Shown in pieces: positions 56,674-64,000 of a stretch of DNA of 64,000 nt. Every line of letters starts with the position of its first letter. Positions within the stretch are counted from its first letter, which is position 1. A program made the translations under genes and the position numbers. The notes beneath the pieces were generated by a model. That model ran no database searches. It was given only the letters and a program-made list of their open reading frames with translations, and was not told the DNA's origin. Origin of the DNA: Sporosarcina sp. P34 (GTDB lineage: Bacteria > Bacillota > Bacilli > Bacillales_A > Planococcaceae). Where the stretch lies: contig NZ_PDZC01000004.1 in NCBI RefSeq assembly GCF_002743375.1, positions 124,001 to 188,000 on the forward strand, written 5' to 3'.

Positions 56674-57123
56674 TTAATCCTTTACCGCCCTAATATCTTT
56701 TATTGAATTCCTAGTAATGGAGTCTTCTTTTGATACCTGATGGCCTTCTACAAGTGATATATAATACTCCTCATTCGATAATGGATAGAAGTTTTGATTC
56801 TCTTGTGTTTTTTCAAAATAGATGGTGTACTTGTGTTTCGAATTGGTCTTTAACTCCCAACTTCCCCCTAGCTCCATCACTACATTTGCTGATATTCTAT
56901 TGGCCGTGTAGCCTTTTTTATCTTCTAGCAATTCAGCTACGAAATAATTGTTTTTATTTTGTTCAATCACTAATACTTCCATTTCGTCTGTTGTAGTGAT
57001 CAAGTCAATACTTCCTTTAATTCCATCGCTTTGAATCAGATCTTCCAAAGCAGCTTCTGGTGTTGGGAAATAATTTGTATTATTCTCTTCAGTGCAAGCA
57101 GATAAGAGTAAAAGGCTAGTCAT
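56674..57123 (-). CDS. Small lipoprotein, array gene (start uncertain)
   Basis: A secreted lipoprotein of 149 aa from the first ATG, with lipobox LSAC at residues 7-10. The signal peptide lacks a basic N terminus in that reading. AGGAGG lies upstream of an in-frame stretch IKHFIGALL with no ATG, GTG or TTG, so the true start may be an ATC codon at 57150, or the start codon is mutated. Confidence 0.6.
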   Translation of the reverse strand: MTSLLLLSACTEENNTNYFPTPEAALEDLIQSDGIKGSIDLITTTDEMEVLVIEQNKNNYFVAELLEDKKGYTANRISANVVMELGGSWELKTNSKHKYTIYFEKTQENQNFYPLSNEEYYISLVEGHQVSKEDSITRNSIKDIRAVKD

Positions 57124-57165
57124 TAGTAAAGCACCTATAAAATGTTTGATGATATTCGCCTCCTT

Positions 57166-57357
57166 CTAATCCCTTATTCGTTTGTAGAAGTAAAACCACA
57201 CGATGAGAATAATCCAAGTTATCACAGGTAATACCGATGGAACCATTCTCGGCAAGTCAGTAAAACTACTAAGGCTTACTTGTACAAGTAAAGTTGAACT
57301 AACAAGTAGAAACAGCACGCTCAAAAACTTGGCGTTTATTTTAATTCCGTCACTCAT
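57166..57357 (-). CDS. Small membrane protein, array gene
   Basis: A 63-aa protein with two hydrophobic helices (AKFLSVLFLLVSSTLLV, SVLPVITWIILIVWFYF) and a basic end. The gene stops 7 nt before the ribosome site of the next lipoprotein. No family recognised. Confidence 0.6.
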   Translation of the reverse strand: MSDGIKINAKFLSVLFLLVSSTLLVQVSLSSFTDLPRMVPSVLPVITWIILIVWFYFYKRIRD

Positions 57358-57380
57358 TTACTTCAGCTTTTCCCGTTTAA

Positions 57381-57435
57381 TAAAATGGCCCTATTACTGA
57401 ATAGGGTGCAGATCCCTTATACAAGGATCACCCCC
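57381..57435 (-). repeat. Cassette-type junction
   Basis: TGGCCCTATT followed by AATAGGGTGC, then a GATCCC/AAGGATC hairpin and GATCACCCCC. It precedes the gene at 57166. Confidence 0.7.
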
Positions 57436-57437
57436 GT

Positions 57438-57620
57438 TTATGGATTTTCTTTTCTGTCTTTATCCTTTATTGCCTTTATAGTCTCAGGGATGACGACAAA
57501 GACTAGTATTCCACCCATCATGGTTAAATAGGTGTCTAGACTTATTACTTTCGTTAAGAAAAGCGAGAGCATAACGGCAAGTATGAATATTCGCCAGTAA
57601 AAGAGAGATTTCTTTTTCAT
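57438..57620 (-). CDS. Small membrane protein, array gene
   Basis: A 60-aa protein with two helices and a charged C terminus (KAIKDKDRKENP). The ATG at 57620 follows GGGGG by 8 nt. No family recognised. Confidence 0.6.
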   Translation of the reverse strand: MKKKSLFYWRIFILAVMLSLFLTKVISLDTYLTMMGGILVFVVIPETIKAIKDKDRKENP

Positions 57621-57644
57621 CAAAACACCCCCATTTCTCTGCAA

Positions 57645-57690
57645 AATGGCCCGATTATGGAAAATCCTTATTCAGTTATCGCACCCTATT
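57645..57690 (-). repeat. Cassette-type junction
   Basis: TGGCCCGATT and, about 36 bp on, ATCGCACCC. The middle reads CTTATTCAGTT, shared with the next junction. Confidence 0.75.
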
Positions 57691-57702
57691 GCGAGAAAAA
57701 AG

Positions 57703-57969
57703 TTAACCCATAAGATGTGTTATAAAATATAGAAAACCATATGACCCTAGCGAACCAATACTAATTACTAAAACCATAACCGATAAGATTAAAGGTTTGT
57801 GATCTGACCTTTCCTTTGAATTAAAGAGGAAAATAAGGGATACACCTATACTGGCGATAAAAAAGATCAGCCACAAAATATTTAATGTGAAACTTTCAAA
57901 ATTAATAAGGTAATTAGCTATATACAATATGTTTATGAAAAGCAGTATAGTTAAAATCATTTTTTTCAA
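57703..57969 (-). CDS. Small membrane protein, second copy of a duplicated gene
   Basis: An 88-aa protein with three hydrophobic helices, 78 of 88 residues identical to the protein at 52620. The DNA match covers about 280 bp and stops at the same places on both sides. A TTG start (57969) with AGGGG upstream is shared. No family recognised. Confidence 0.68.
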   Translation of the reverse strand: MKKMILTILLFINILYIANYLINFESFTLNILWLIFFIASIGVSLIFLFNSKERSDHKPLILSVMVLVISIGSLGSYGFLYFITHLMG

Positions 57970-58015
57970 AATAACACCCCTAATCACCTAGATTATCTTT
58001 CCAATTCACTCGACA

Positions 58016-58060
58016 ACCTGGCCCGATTGTGGAAAATACTTATTTAGTTATCGCGTCTAT
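58016..58060 (-). repeat. Cassette-type junction
   Basis: CTGGCCCGATTG and, 35 bp on, TTATCGCGTC. It shares CTTATT-AGTTATCGC with the junction at 57645. Confidence 0.75.
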
Positions 58061-58068
58061 TTATGGAA

Positions 58069-58287
58069 TTACCAAAGGGGCTCATCTTTTCCACTTAATT
58101 TAATTTTAGAAATAATAAACGGAACAAATAGTAGACTTAACCATCCCAAAGTTAATAACCTCTGCGATTCAGCAGAGATGTATTGTCTGTCACCACAATG
58201 GGGACAGTCTTTTCCCTTCTTTGAAAATCCAAGAGCGATTATGTCTTTGGCATTCCACTTGTAATTACAGTTAGTGCAACGTGGCAT
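58069..58287 (-). CDS. Zinc-ribbon plus membrane helix protein (CXXC-20-CXXC type)
   Basis: A 72-aa protein with two CxxC pairs about 20 residues apart (CTNC near 4-7, CPHC near 28-31), then a membrane helix and a basic tail. This pattern matches a known small Firmicute family of unknown function. AGGAGGGG precedes the ATG. Confidence 0.75.
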   Translation of the reverse strand: MPRCTNCNYKWNAKDIIALGFSKKGKDCPHCGDRQYISAESQRLLTLGWLSLLFVPFIISKIKLSGKDEPLW

Positions 58288-58324
58288 GATGATCCCCTCC
58301 TCTTCTTCATTACCCTATATTCAG

Positions 58325-58377
58325 AAAATGGCCCGTTTGCGATATTAGGGCGATTACTCGTGCAGCAAACGCCTCCG
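58325..58377 (-). repeat. Cassette-type junction
   Basis: TGGCCCGTTTGC and GCAAACGCCTCC are 24 nt apart and pair over 7 bp (CGTTTGC/GCAAACG). It precedes the zinc-ribbon gene. Confidence 0.75.
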
Positions 58378-58378
58378 T

Positions 58379-58573
58379 TTATTGCACATATTTATTGTCA
58401 GGAGATTTCGATTCGCCTTTAAGAAATAATACAGAAATTAACATAATTATGCCTATAATCCCTACTATGAATTCAGCGATGTAAAAGTCAGAATCTCTTA
58501 TTAAACGAATAAGAAATCCTCCACCAAAGATTATTGTCATACTCATACCAAGAATTAGAAATGCAGTTTTCAT
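58379..58573 (-). CDS. Small membrane protein, array gene
   Basis: A 64-aa protein with two helices. ATG at 58573 follows GGAGGGG. No family recognised. Confidence 0.6.
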   Translation of the reverse strand: MKTAFLILGMSMTIIFGGGFLIRLIRDSDFYIAEFIVGIIGIIMLISVLFLKGESKSPDNKYVQ

Positions 58574-58612
58574 TACTTCCCCTCCAAGCATAAATTATTT
58601 CGCAAAATGGCC

Positions 58613-58664
58613 CTATTACTTAATAGGGTGCAGGTCCCTTATACAAGAATCGCGCCCTATTCTT
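58613..58664 (-). repeat. Cassette-type junction
   Basis: TGGCCCTATT and AATCGCGCCC, 40 bp apart. AATAGGG inside can pair with CCCTATT. A perfect TTATACAAGAAT/ATTCTTGTATAA hairpin overlaps its right end. Confidence 0.78.
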
Positions 58665-58672
58665 GTATAAAC

Positions 58673-58864
58673 CTATTCACTCGCGGTCTTTTCACCATAT
58701 ATATTTTCCATAACGTAAAAAACAAAAAGTATTATGAGAATCACAATTGGAGTTGTACTATGCTCCATTAACCCGAAGTACGGCAATATTAAAGACAGAA
58801 GTATGAATGTTGTCGCTACCAATCGTACGATAATAAGGTTTTTAGGATGTTTATTAGTATCCAA
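58673..58864 (-). CDS. Small membrane protein, array gene
   Basis: A 63-aa protein with two helices. The TTG at 58864 is 5-8 nt after GGGGAG. The frame continues upstream only through the junction at 58885, so I do not extend it. Confidence 0.6.
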   Translation of the reverse strand: MDTNKHPKNLIIVRLVATTFILLSLILPYFGLMEHSTTPIVILIILFVFYVMENIYGEKTASE

Positions 58865-58884
58865 CTTACTCTCCCCTTTTCTAA

Positions 58885-58941
58885 CAATCTGGTCCGATTG
58901 CGATATAGTCGCGATCACTTGTGCAACAATCGCGCCAGATT
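58885..58941 (-). repeat. Cassette-type junction, most palindromic copy
   Basis: AATCTGG-TC-CGATTG (58886-58900) and CAATCG-CG-CCAGATT (58927-58941) pair perfectly on both sides of a 2-nt symmetric mismatch, with a 26-nt loop. The layout of two short arms with an unpaired spacer recalls integron attC sites, but the GTTRRRY core is missing. Confidence 0.78.
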
Positions 58942-58959
58942 CAGGTATAACGCAATGTG

Positions 58960-59154
58960 TCATTGCAGCCGCATCCGAAAACTAAAGAAGACACTCACTA
59001 TAAAATAATAAATCGCCAATATGCCTAAGGTGTCCGTTAACACTTCCCCTAGCTCAATGCCTCTGAAAACATATTTCCATAAGAATGAGATAATCATGAA
59101 AAATATTGGAAACAGTACAAAGAAACCTAAGAAGTACGTCCTTTGTTTTGTCAT
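58960..59154 (-). CDS. Small membrane protein, array gene
   Basis: A 64-aa protein with two helices and a basic end (FRMRLQ). AAGGAGG is about 8 nt before the ATG. No family recognised. Confidence 0.62.
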   Translation of the reverse strand: MTKQRTYFLGFFVLFPIFFMIISFLWKYVFRGIELGEVLTDTLGILAIYYFIVSVFFSFRMRLQ

Positions 59155-59155
59155 T

Positions 59156-59350
59156 TTATCTCCTCCTTATTCTGTAAAATGACCCAATTGAGGCATAATT
59201 CTTATTCAAATCAGAATCATTCAACTGTCCGATGACTTCTTTTGCTGATAGGTTTTCTATCGGTAGAGAAGGATAATAGGATTTATTTACAACGATCCAC
59301 ATAGCTACCATAACTACAAGTACCGCTACGATCATGCCAATCCATTTCAT
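59156..59350 (-). CDS. Small membrane protein truncated at a junction
   Basis: A 64-aa protein with an N-terminal helix. Its last 13 residues (YASIGSFYRIRRR) are translated from junction sequence (59173-59209) and the stop lies inside the ribosome site of the next gene. The native 3' end is probably missing. Confidence 0.5.
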   Translation of the reverse strand: MKWIGMIVAVLVVMVAMWIVVNKSYYPSLPIENLSAKEVIGQLNDSDLNKNYASIGSFYRIRRR

Positions 59351-59432
59351 ACGCGGTCACCCATTCCCACAAACTGTCGAGAGACATTCACCACGCTGAG
59401 ACATTCACTTCTTCCCAACCGAAGCTCTAGCC

Positions 59433-59672
59433 TCAACCATCTTGCTCCGACTTTTCCCGATCTTCTCGTTCGAGAATATATCTCTCGTATGCATCCTTCA
59501 CGCCATCGTACGCATCCACTGGAACGGTATATTGATGTATTTCCTTCAACAACCAAAACGACCTAAAAATCACTCCGACGATGATAGCGGCTAGCATATA
59601 CCAACCTATAGGTCCCGTAAACGCCAAAATTCCTAAAACTCCCGCCACTAAAATACACCCTACCAACTTCAT
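59433..59672 (-). CDS. Small membrane protein with charged tail
   Basis: A 79-aa protein with two helices and an acidic/basic tail (YERYILEREDREKSEQDG). ATG at 59672 follows GGAGAG. It lies 62 nt after the lipoprotein gene at 59735, so they may form one unit. No junction separates them. Confidence 0.62.
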   Translation of the reverse strand: MKLVGCILVAGVLGILAFTGPIGWYMLAAIIVGVIFRSFWLLKEIHQYTVPVDAYDGVKDAYERYILEREDREKSEQDG

Positions 59673-59734
59673 ACCATCTCTCCTCGTACTCCGCATGTGG
59701 CGACAAATTTTCCGCCACTATGATTTCTTCTGTG

Positions 59735-60145
59735 TCATAATCCAATCAGCTGGAAATGTGTTTCTTCATCATTTTTAAAAACTTGCATATATTCATACGT
59801 TCGATCCAAAGTAATGTTGTATAATTTATACTCGTCTTCTGTCGGTTCATCATTCTCCTGCAAGTAAATCTGAATAGAGTCCTCATTCGTTTTAATCTCC
59901 ATATCGCCAAATCCTTTGCCGCTATCCAGGAAATCTTGATTTAGATACAAATATCGTTTTACTTCCGTTTCATTGAACATATAAATGCCATTTCCCTCAG
60001 GATCTTCAGATGTTTCTATACCGTCAATGAAACTTTTCACATCTGCATTGACTTGGTCGATGGTCACTTCAGAATAGGATAATTGCTTCTCCCCACACCC
60101 TACCAACACACCCACAACCATCAACAACACGAATAATTTCCTCAC
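59735..60145 (-). CDS. Predicted lipoprotein (first array gene)
   Basis: A 136-aa lipoprotein with signal peptide and lipobox LVGC (Cys near 17). The GTG at 60145 has GGGG about 11 nt upstream; a TTG seven codons earlier overlaps it. The exported part is acidic and has no recognised family. It is the most upstream minus-strand gene of the array. Confidence 0.62.
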   Translation of the reverse strand: MRKLFVLLMVVGVLVGCGEKQLSYSEVTIDQVNADVKSFIDGIETSEDPEGNGIYMFNETEVKRYLYLNQDFLDSGKGFGDMEIKTNEDSIQIYLQENDEPTEDEYKLYNITLDRTYEYMQVFKNDEETHFQLIGL

Positions 60146-60371
60146 TTTATATACATCCCCTTTCAAGTTAATTCCATAAACCTTGCATAAATACTTCCGA
60201 TAAATATATCACTATTTCCAAATATTACATACCCATTTTCTATTCTACAATAAAAATCTGCGATATGCGTGATAATTCACAATTGTGCATACATATATGT
60301 TAAAATAGAATAAGAGTCACATTCTCTTTCTTAAAAAGTACATTATTTTTTACTATAAGGAGGAATTGCAA

Positions 60372-60551
60372 ATGACTAAAGATGACAGACAAGAGATTAT
60401 CAGAAAGAACGAAATGCGGTCGAAGGAAATTTCCAAAATGATTGGCGAAGGCGGAATCGGTGCGGAAAAGTATTATGATATTAGGAAAAAAACATCTACT
60501 GAAGATACTCCAGAAGAACATAAAGAGAATATATCTGACGACAATAAATAA
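60372..60551 (+). CDS. Small soluble charged protein
   Basis: A 59-aa protein rich in Lys, Glu and Asp, with no hydrophobic part. AAGGAGG is 8 nt before the ATG. No family is recognised. A terminator (60588-60630) follows. It is plus-strand, unlike the array genes before it. Confidence 0.6.
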   Translation: MTKDDRQEIIRKNEMRSKEISKMIGEGGIGAEKYYDIRKKTSTEDTPEEHKENISDDNK

Positions 60552-60587
60552 TCTAGTTGCTTACTGCACAATTCCATAGTACAACCA

Positions 60588-60630
60588 ACGCACTGCTTTC
60601 CGATTACATGGAAAGTGGCGCGTTATTTTG
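60588..60630 (+). terminator. Terminator of the small charged protein gene
   Basis: A stem with CTTTCC/GGAAAG and outer GCGC pairs, followed by TTATTTTG. Confidence 0.65.
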
Positions 60631-60761
60631 CGGGAACACATAAAAGAATTCCGTAGTACACTACGGGGTTCGGTAGGTAGGGAGAAAACACGAAAACGTA
60701 ACCCAATTAACAATCCATTTAACGTATGATTTGCAACTGAATTGACAGTAGAAAAAACAAT

Positions 60762-60798
60762 AAAAAATGCTCAGGCATAGAAACCTGAGCATTTTTTA
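60762..60798. terminator. Bidirectional hairpin terminator
   Basis: A perfect 12-bp AAAATGCTCAGG/CCTGAGCATTTT stem with T runs on both strands. Confidence 0.82.
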
Positions 60799-60981
60799 TT
60801 TCATCTCTTTTATATTTTTAGTTGTGGGAGTCACTGGCACTCGACGATAAGATATCCACTACTTAAAAAGTGGTTGGTTTAAATAACCCCTAAGTGGATG
60901 GTCCCTGAAGATGCTTTGTATTATAGAATTATACTGTATAGAATGAAGAAATGTATTTCTAAAAAGGAGGAAGGCGTAAAG

Positions 60982-61176
60982 GTGTTCCTTATTGCATCAA
61001 TGATTCTTGTAGTCATTATTTTAGCGGTCGGGTTAATTATGACCATATCCACTGCTAATTCTATGAATAAAGATTATAGTAGTAAAAAAAGTTTTTCCAA
61101 TTTGCTGTGGATTTATGTTTTATCACTCCCAGTTATTGTTATATTGACTCTTGTATCTATATTTATATTTTATTAA
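60982..61176 (+). CDS. Small membrane protein
   Basis: A 64-aa protein with two hydrophobic helices and a Lys/Ser loop (NKDYSSKKSF). GTG at 60982 has AAGGAGG about 11 nt upstream; the frame above it has no good start. No family recognised. Confidence 0.5.
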   Translation: MFLIASMILVVIILAVGLIMTISTANSMNKDYSSKKSFSNLLWIYVLSLPVIVILTLVSIFIFY

Positions 61177-61327
61177 CAACGGTGGACGGTTCGAGTCCTG
61201 TGAAGAGACATTTTTTTTCAAATCTCAGGAACCGTCTACGCCCACTGAAAAAGTTCGTATTTTACTAATACATTCTGTAGATTCTACCCTGTTGACTCTT
61301 TGACTGAGGGATGGATGATTCATCATC

Positions 61328-61383
61328 GTTCCCTGATTGATGTGGTTGACGTTACAGTACGACAACCACATCATTCAGGGAAC
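61328..61383. other. Long inverted repeat of unknown function
   Basis: Arms of 21 bp (61328-61348 and 61363-61383) with one mismatch and a 14-nt loop. No T run follows on either strand, so it is not a typical terminator. It lies downstream of the MocR-type gene. Confidence 0.6.
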
Positions 61384-61422
61384 AAATGTGGCAGCCAAAA
61401 ATTTATTGGCATTCTTCAAATA

Positions 61423-62859
61423 TTATCCCCTAAAACTTCTTAGCGCGTAGGCGAACCTTGAAATACCTTCTGTTATGGAAGCTCCGTTACCTTTACCATA
61501 AGTAAATCGAACGTATCCATTCTTTGAACCCATTAGTCTCCCAGGTACAAATGAAACACCATGTTTCATAGATTCTTCAAGTAATGTATATTCATCTATT
61601 TCGTGATGTATTTTACACCATAAATGAATTCCGCCTTGTGGCACTACATATGTAACCTCATTTTTAGTTAAACTGTCCAATGCTAACATTAACGCATCCC
61701 TGCGCTCCCTTAGTTGAATCCTTAAATTTGAAACATGTTTGTCAAATTGAGGGGAATCTAGAAATTGATTCGCTATCCATTGAGGAAAAACACTATGACC
61801 GAAGTCTATTTGCTGTTTGCCGTCTGATAAACGCGCTATCACTTTTTCTGGTCCAATAATCCAACCAATGCGTAATCCCGAAGCAACCACTTTTGATAAG
61901 GAACTAATGTATAAAACATTTTCATTATCGTCCATTGACTTTAATGTGGGTCCGATATCGCCATCGAATGACGTCAAATTATACGGGTCATCCTCAATTA
62001 TGGGAATACCGTACGTTGACGATAATTCCATTATTCTCTTTCGACGTTCTAGCGACATTTTTGTGCCGGTAGGATTTTGATAATCAGGATTTAAAAAAAG
62101 TATACGAATCCGATGTTTTCTTTGTAAAGCGACAATATCATCGGGATTTACGCCATATTGATCAACTGGGAGTAATAGCGTTTTAATACCAAATGATTGA
62201 AAGATCGGTAAAGAGAAGGCGTAGGATGGATCTTCAATAGCTACGGTATCACCTGGTTTTAACAGGCACTGAACGATTAGGTGGATGGCTTGCTGAGCGC
62301 CCGATGTAATGAGTATGGAGTTTGGCTCAACTTCCATATTTTTATAGGTTTTTACATGTTGACAAATGGTCTCCCGTAATCCCACATCTCCTAAAGGATG
62401 ATCGTATCCTAAATATGCATCAAACGCATACTCCTTAAGAATCCTAGCGAATTGGCCGTTGGGTTGTAAATCTGCTGCAAGTTCTCCGCTAGATAGGTTA
62501 ATCATTCCTTCTTGTTCCGTTTCATTGCGAAGTTTCTGTACCAGAGGAAGATTCGGAAGAAATGATCCATCCTCCACGTATCTACCCCAATTCGGAACTC
62601 TTTTATGCGTTAGTCCCCATATATCCGTATTGATATACGTGCCGCTTCCTTTTTTTCTGACAATTAATCCACTCGCCTCTAACTCATCATAAGCCGTCAC
62701 AACTGTACTCCGATTGATCTCTAACGTTTTCGCTAACTCACGTTCAGATGGCAATGGCTGGTCTTGAGATAAATCTCCCGATAGTATCCCATGCTCTATT
62801 TGTTCCGCAAGTTGCCTATACATCGGTTTTTTTATAGAACGGTCTAGCATAAATTGCAT
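61423..62859 (-). CDS. MocR/PdxR-type GntR-aminotransferase regulator
   Basis: A 478-aa fusion of an N-terminal winged helix (PLPSERELAKTLEINRSTVV, residues about 32-55) and a PLP aminotransferase-like domain with NPDYQNPTG and the PLP-Lys motif SSLSKVVASGLRIGW. Such proteins control vitamin B6 or amino acid genes. The target is not visible; no pdx gene is nearby. Upstream DNA has the usual AT-rich promoter zone. Confidence 0.9.
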   Translation of the reverse strand: MQFMLDRSIKKPMYRQLAEQIEHGILSGDLSQDQPLPSERELAKTLEINRSTVVTAYDELEASGLIVRKKGSGTYINTDIWGLTHKRVPNWGRYVEDGSFLPNLPLVQKLRNETEQEGMINLSSGELAADLQPNGQFARILKEYAFDAYLGYDHPLGDVGLRETICQHVKTYKNMEVEPNSILITSGAQQAIHLIVQCLLKPGDTVAIEDPSYAFSLPIFQSFGIKTLLLPVDQYGVNPDDIVALQRKHRIRILFLNPDYQNPTGTKMSLERRKRIMELSSTYGIPIIEDDPYNLTSFDGDIGPTLKSMDDNENVLYISSLSKVVASGLRIGWIIGPEKVIARLSDGKQQIDFGHSVFPQWIANQFLDSPQFDKHVSNLRIQLRERRDALMLALDSLTKNEVTYVVPQGGIHLWCKIHHEIDEYTLLEESMKHGVSFVPGRLMGSKNGYVRFTYGKGNGASITEGISRFAYALRSFRG

Positions 62860-62971
62860 GAAACTCCACCCCCTATTTATATGTTTTCAATATATTAAAT
62901 TTCGTCGTATGCTCGTAGTGAAATAGTACATGTTCGTATATCATCCCTCACTATAGTCCGTTACTCCGAGC

Positions 62972-63862
62972 TTATTCCCCTTCGTTACTTGTAGTATTTG
63001 GTTCAACATGAACGTGAACATCATATACATCGTTTTTTTCTTTTAATGTTTTTTCAACTAAGGTGGAAATGTCATGTGCTTGTTTGAGACTTAAGTTTGG
63101 TTGAACCAGAATTACAATATCAACTACTGCATTATTACCGTAATACCTACCTTTAATATCTTTGACTTTTTGAACATCTTTTATAGTTTGAATGGTTTGT
63201 TTATACATTTCAATTTGATTTTCATCAAAACCATCACTTAAATCATGAGAAGCTTCTCTGAAAATATCCCATGCTGTTTTACAAATAAGAAATCCTACTG
63301 CTAATGCAGTCAAAGTATCAAGCCATGGCATATGTAACTGTGATCCGAATATGCCTATAGCAGTGCCGATACTGACCCAGGCGTCTGAAATATTGTCTTT
63401 GGCAGCTGCCATGACAGCTTGGCTGTTTATTTTTAACGCTAATTTTTTATTGTATCGATAAACAAAGTACATGACTATAAAGGAAAAGATACCGACATAT
63501 CCTGCCATGATATCTGGCGATTCCTTTCCTCCCTGAAAAAAGGAAGTGGCTGTGCTAATTAAAACTTGTATACCCACTGCCATCATAATGAAAGAGGCAA
63601 CCAGTGATGCGATGGTTTCACTTTTCCAATGGCCATATTTATGATTTTTATCTGCGGGTTTCCTCGATAATTTTAGTCCGATCAAGACAGCAATCGATGC
63701 TATAATGTCCGTTGAATTATTTAAACCATCTGCTTTAAGGGCTTCAGAGTCGCTCAGATACCCTATAAATAATTTTAAAATGGATAGACATATATAAGCA
63801 ACTATACTGAGATAGGCTCCTCTTTCACCTAATTTCAAATTATGATACCTTTGTTCTTCCAA
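62972..63862 (-). CDS. CDF metal exporter, MneP/MneS-like (probable Mn2+)
   Basis: Six-helix cation diffusion facilitator (296 aa). The first metal site reads DGLNNSTD, with Asn in place of the first Asp, a feature of Mn2+-exporting CDF proteins; SDAWVSIGT carries the second part. A His-rich cytoplasmic tail follows. A TTG at 63862 has AAGGAG 9 nt upstream. With two Mn2+ riboswitches in the window, a Mn2+ export role is likely but inferred. Confidence 0.85.
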   Translation of the reverse strand: MEEQRYHNLKLGERGAYLSIVAYICLSILKLFIGYLSDSEALKADGLNNSTDIIASIAVLIGLKLSRKPADKNHKYGHWKSETIASLVASFIMMAVGIQVLISTATSFFQGGKESPDIMAGYVGIFSFIVMYFVYRYNKKLALKINSQAVMAAAKDNISDAWVSIGTAIGIFGSQLHMPWLDTLTALAVGFLICKTAWDIFREASHDLSDGFDENQIEMYKQTIQTIKDVQKVKDIKGRYYGNNAVVDIVILVQPNLSLKQAHDISTLVEKTLKEKNDVYDVHVHVEPNTTSNEGE

Positions 63863-63935
63863 AACATACAACTCCTTATCCTAGAGATTTATCAGAGACG
63901 ATGTTATTCAAGATGAAAAATCGCCTTCAGACAAC

Positions 63936-63977
63936 TTGAACCTTTGATTATGTCTAGGCAAAGGTTCATTTTTTTGA
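63936..63977 (+). terminator. Hairpin terminator near the window end
   Basis: GAACCTTTG and CAAAGGTTC pair over 9 bp, followed by ATTTTTTT on the plus strand. No plus-strand gene is visible before it in the window. Confidence 0.55.
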
Positions 63978-64000
63978 AGAAGTATATTTTATTGATACAT

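Noticed and set aside
58865-58963. N-terminal extension of the membrane protein at 58673
   Set aside because: Again it translates a junction. The TTG with GGGGAG upstream is the likely start.
50948-59210. Canonical integron
   Set aside because: No IntI gene, no attI site, and the junction lacks the GTTRRRY core. Only the cassette-like layout is claimed.
61177-61235. tRNA-like T-arm (GGTTCGAGTCC)
   Set aside because: The T stem does not pair properly and the stretch is better explained by a GACGGTTC/GAACCGTC hairpin. No acceptor or anticodon arm is found.

Overview
The window is low-GC Gram-positive DNA. It has strong AGGAGG-type ribosome sites, frequent TTG and GTG starts, Bacillales-style riboswitches and a ba3-type oxidase. 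The gene set (staphylococcal-type nreABC, thioredoxin-type arsC, bacillithiol-transferase-like bstA, MneP-like CDF exporter, class Ib nrdEIF) fits a Bacillales member, plausibly Planococcaceae (Sporosarcina-like). That placement is inference. I saw no rRNA gene, tRNA gene, CRISPR array, prophage or intact transposase.

Positions 1-18.7 kb hold an anaerobic nitrate-respiration block, almost all on the minus strand. It runs narGHJI, nreABC (GAF nitrate sensor, Fe-S oxygen-sensing kinase, response regulator), a hemerythrin-like gene, a narK with a C-terminal PAS domain, then moeB and moaB. Next to it are moaC (plus strand) and a tightly overlapping moeA-mobB-moaE-moaD-mobA-moaA operon that ends in a 2-hydroxyacid dehydrogenase gene. 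These genes together supply the nitrate reductase, its molybdenum cofactor, the nitrate transporter and the O2/nitrate sensors. Two AGGG-N4-CCCT palindromes, 105 bp apart, lie upstream of narG and are candidate NreC sites.

Positions 18.7-34.9 kb carry central metabolism and stress genes. These are a CoA-transferase, nrdE-nrdI-nrdF behind a paired NrdR operator and a cobalamin riboswitch with terminator, an alanine/sodium symporter, glycerate kinase, a DUF2243-ctaG pair, ynfA, a TcaA-like zinc-ribbon protein, bstA and arsR-arsB-arsC.

Positions 35-50.7 kb are a mosaic with two gene remnants (aromatic-acid exporter, DegV), a small element with inverted ends, an Lrp/MBL pair, two yybP-ykoY (Mn2+) riboswitches, dedA, threonine aldolase, the cba oxidase operon, and an FMN reductase divergent from an HxlR regulator.

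Positions 50.9-60.1 kb are the most unusual part: about 25 small genes, all on the minus strand and mostly membrane proteins, lipoproteins or small enzymes. Many are separated by a recurring 45-60 bp junction with the core TGGCCCGATT-N25-32-AATCGCGCCC. One gene unit occurs twice, and several genes are frameshifted or read into a junction. It looks like a gene-cassette array without a visible integrase.

Positions 60-64 kb hold two short plus-strand genes, a MocR/PdxR-type regulator and a CDF metal exporter resembling Mn2+ exporters. Three separate intergenic sites (5.67, 20.3 and 27.7 kb) carry one family of 21-bp periodic repeats.
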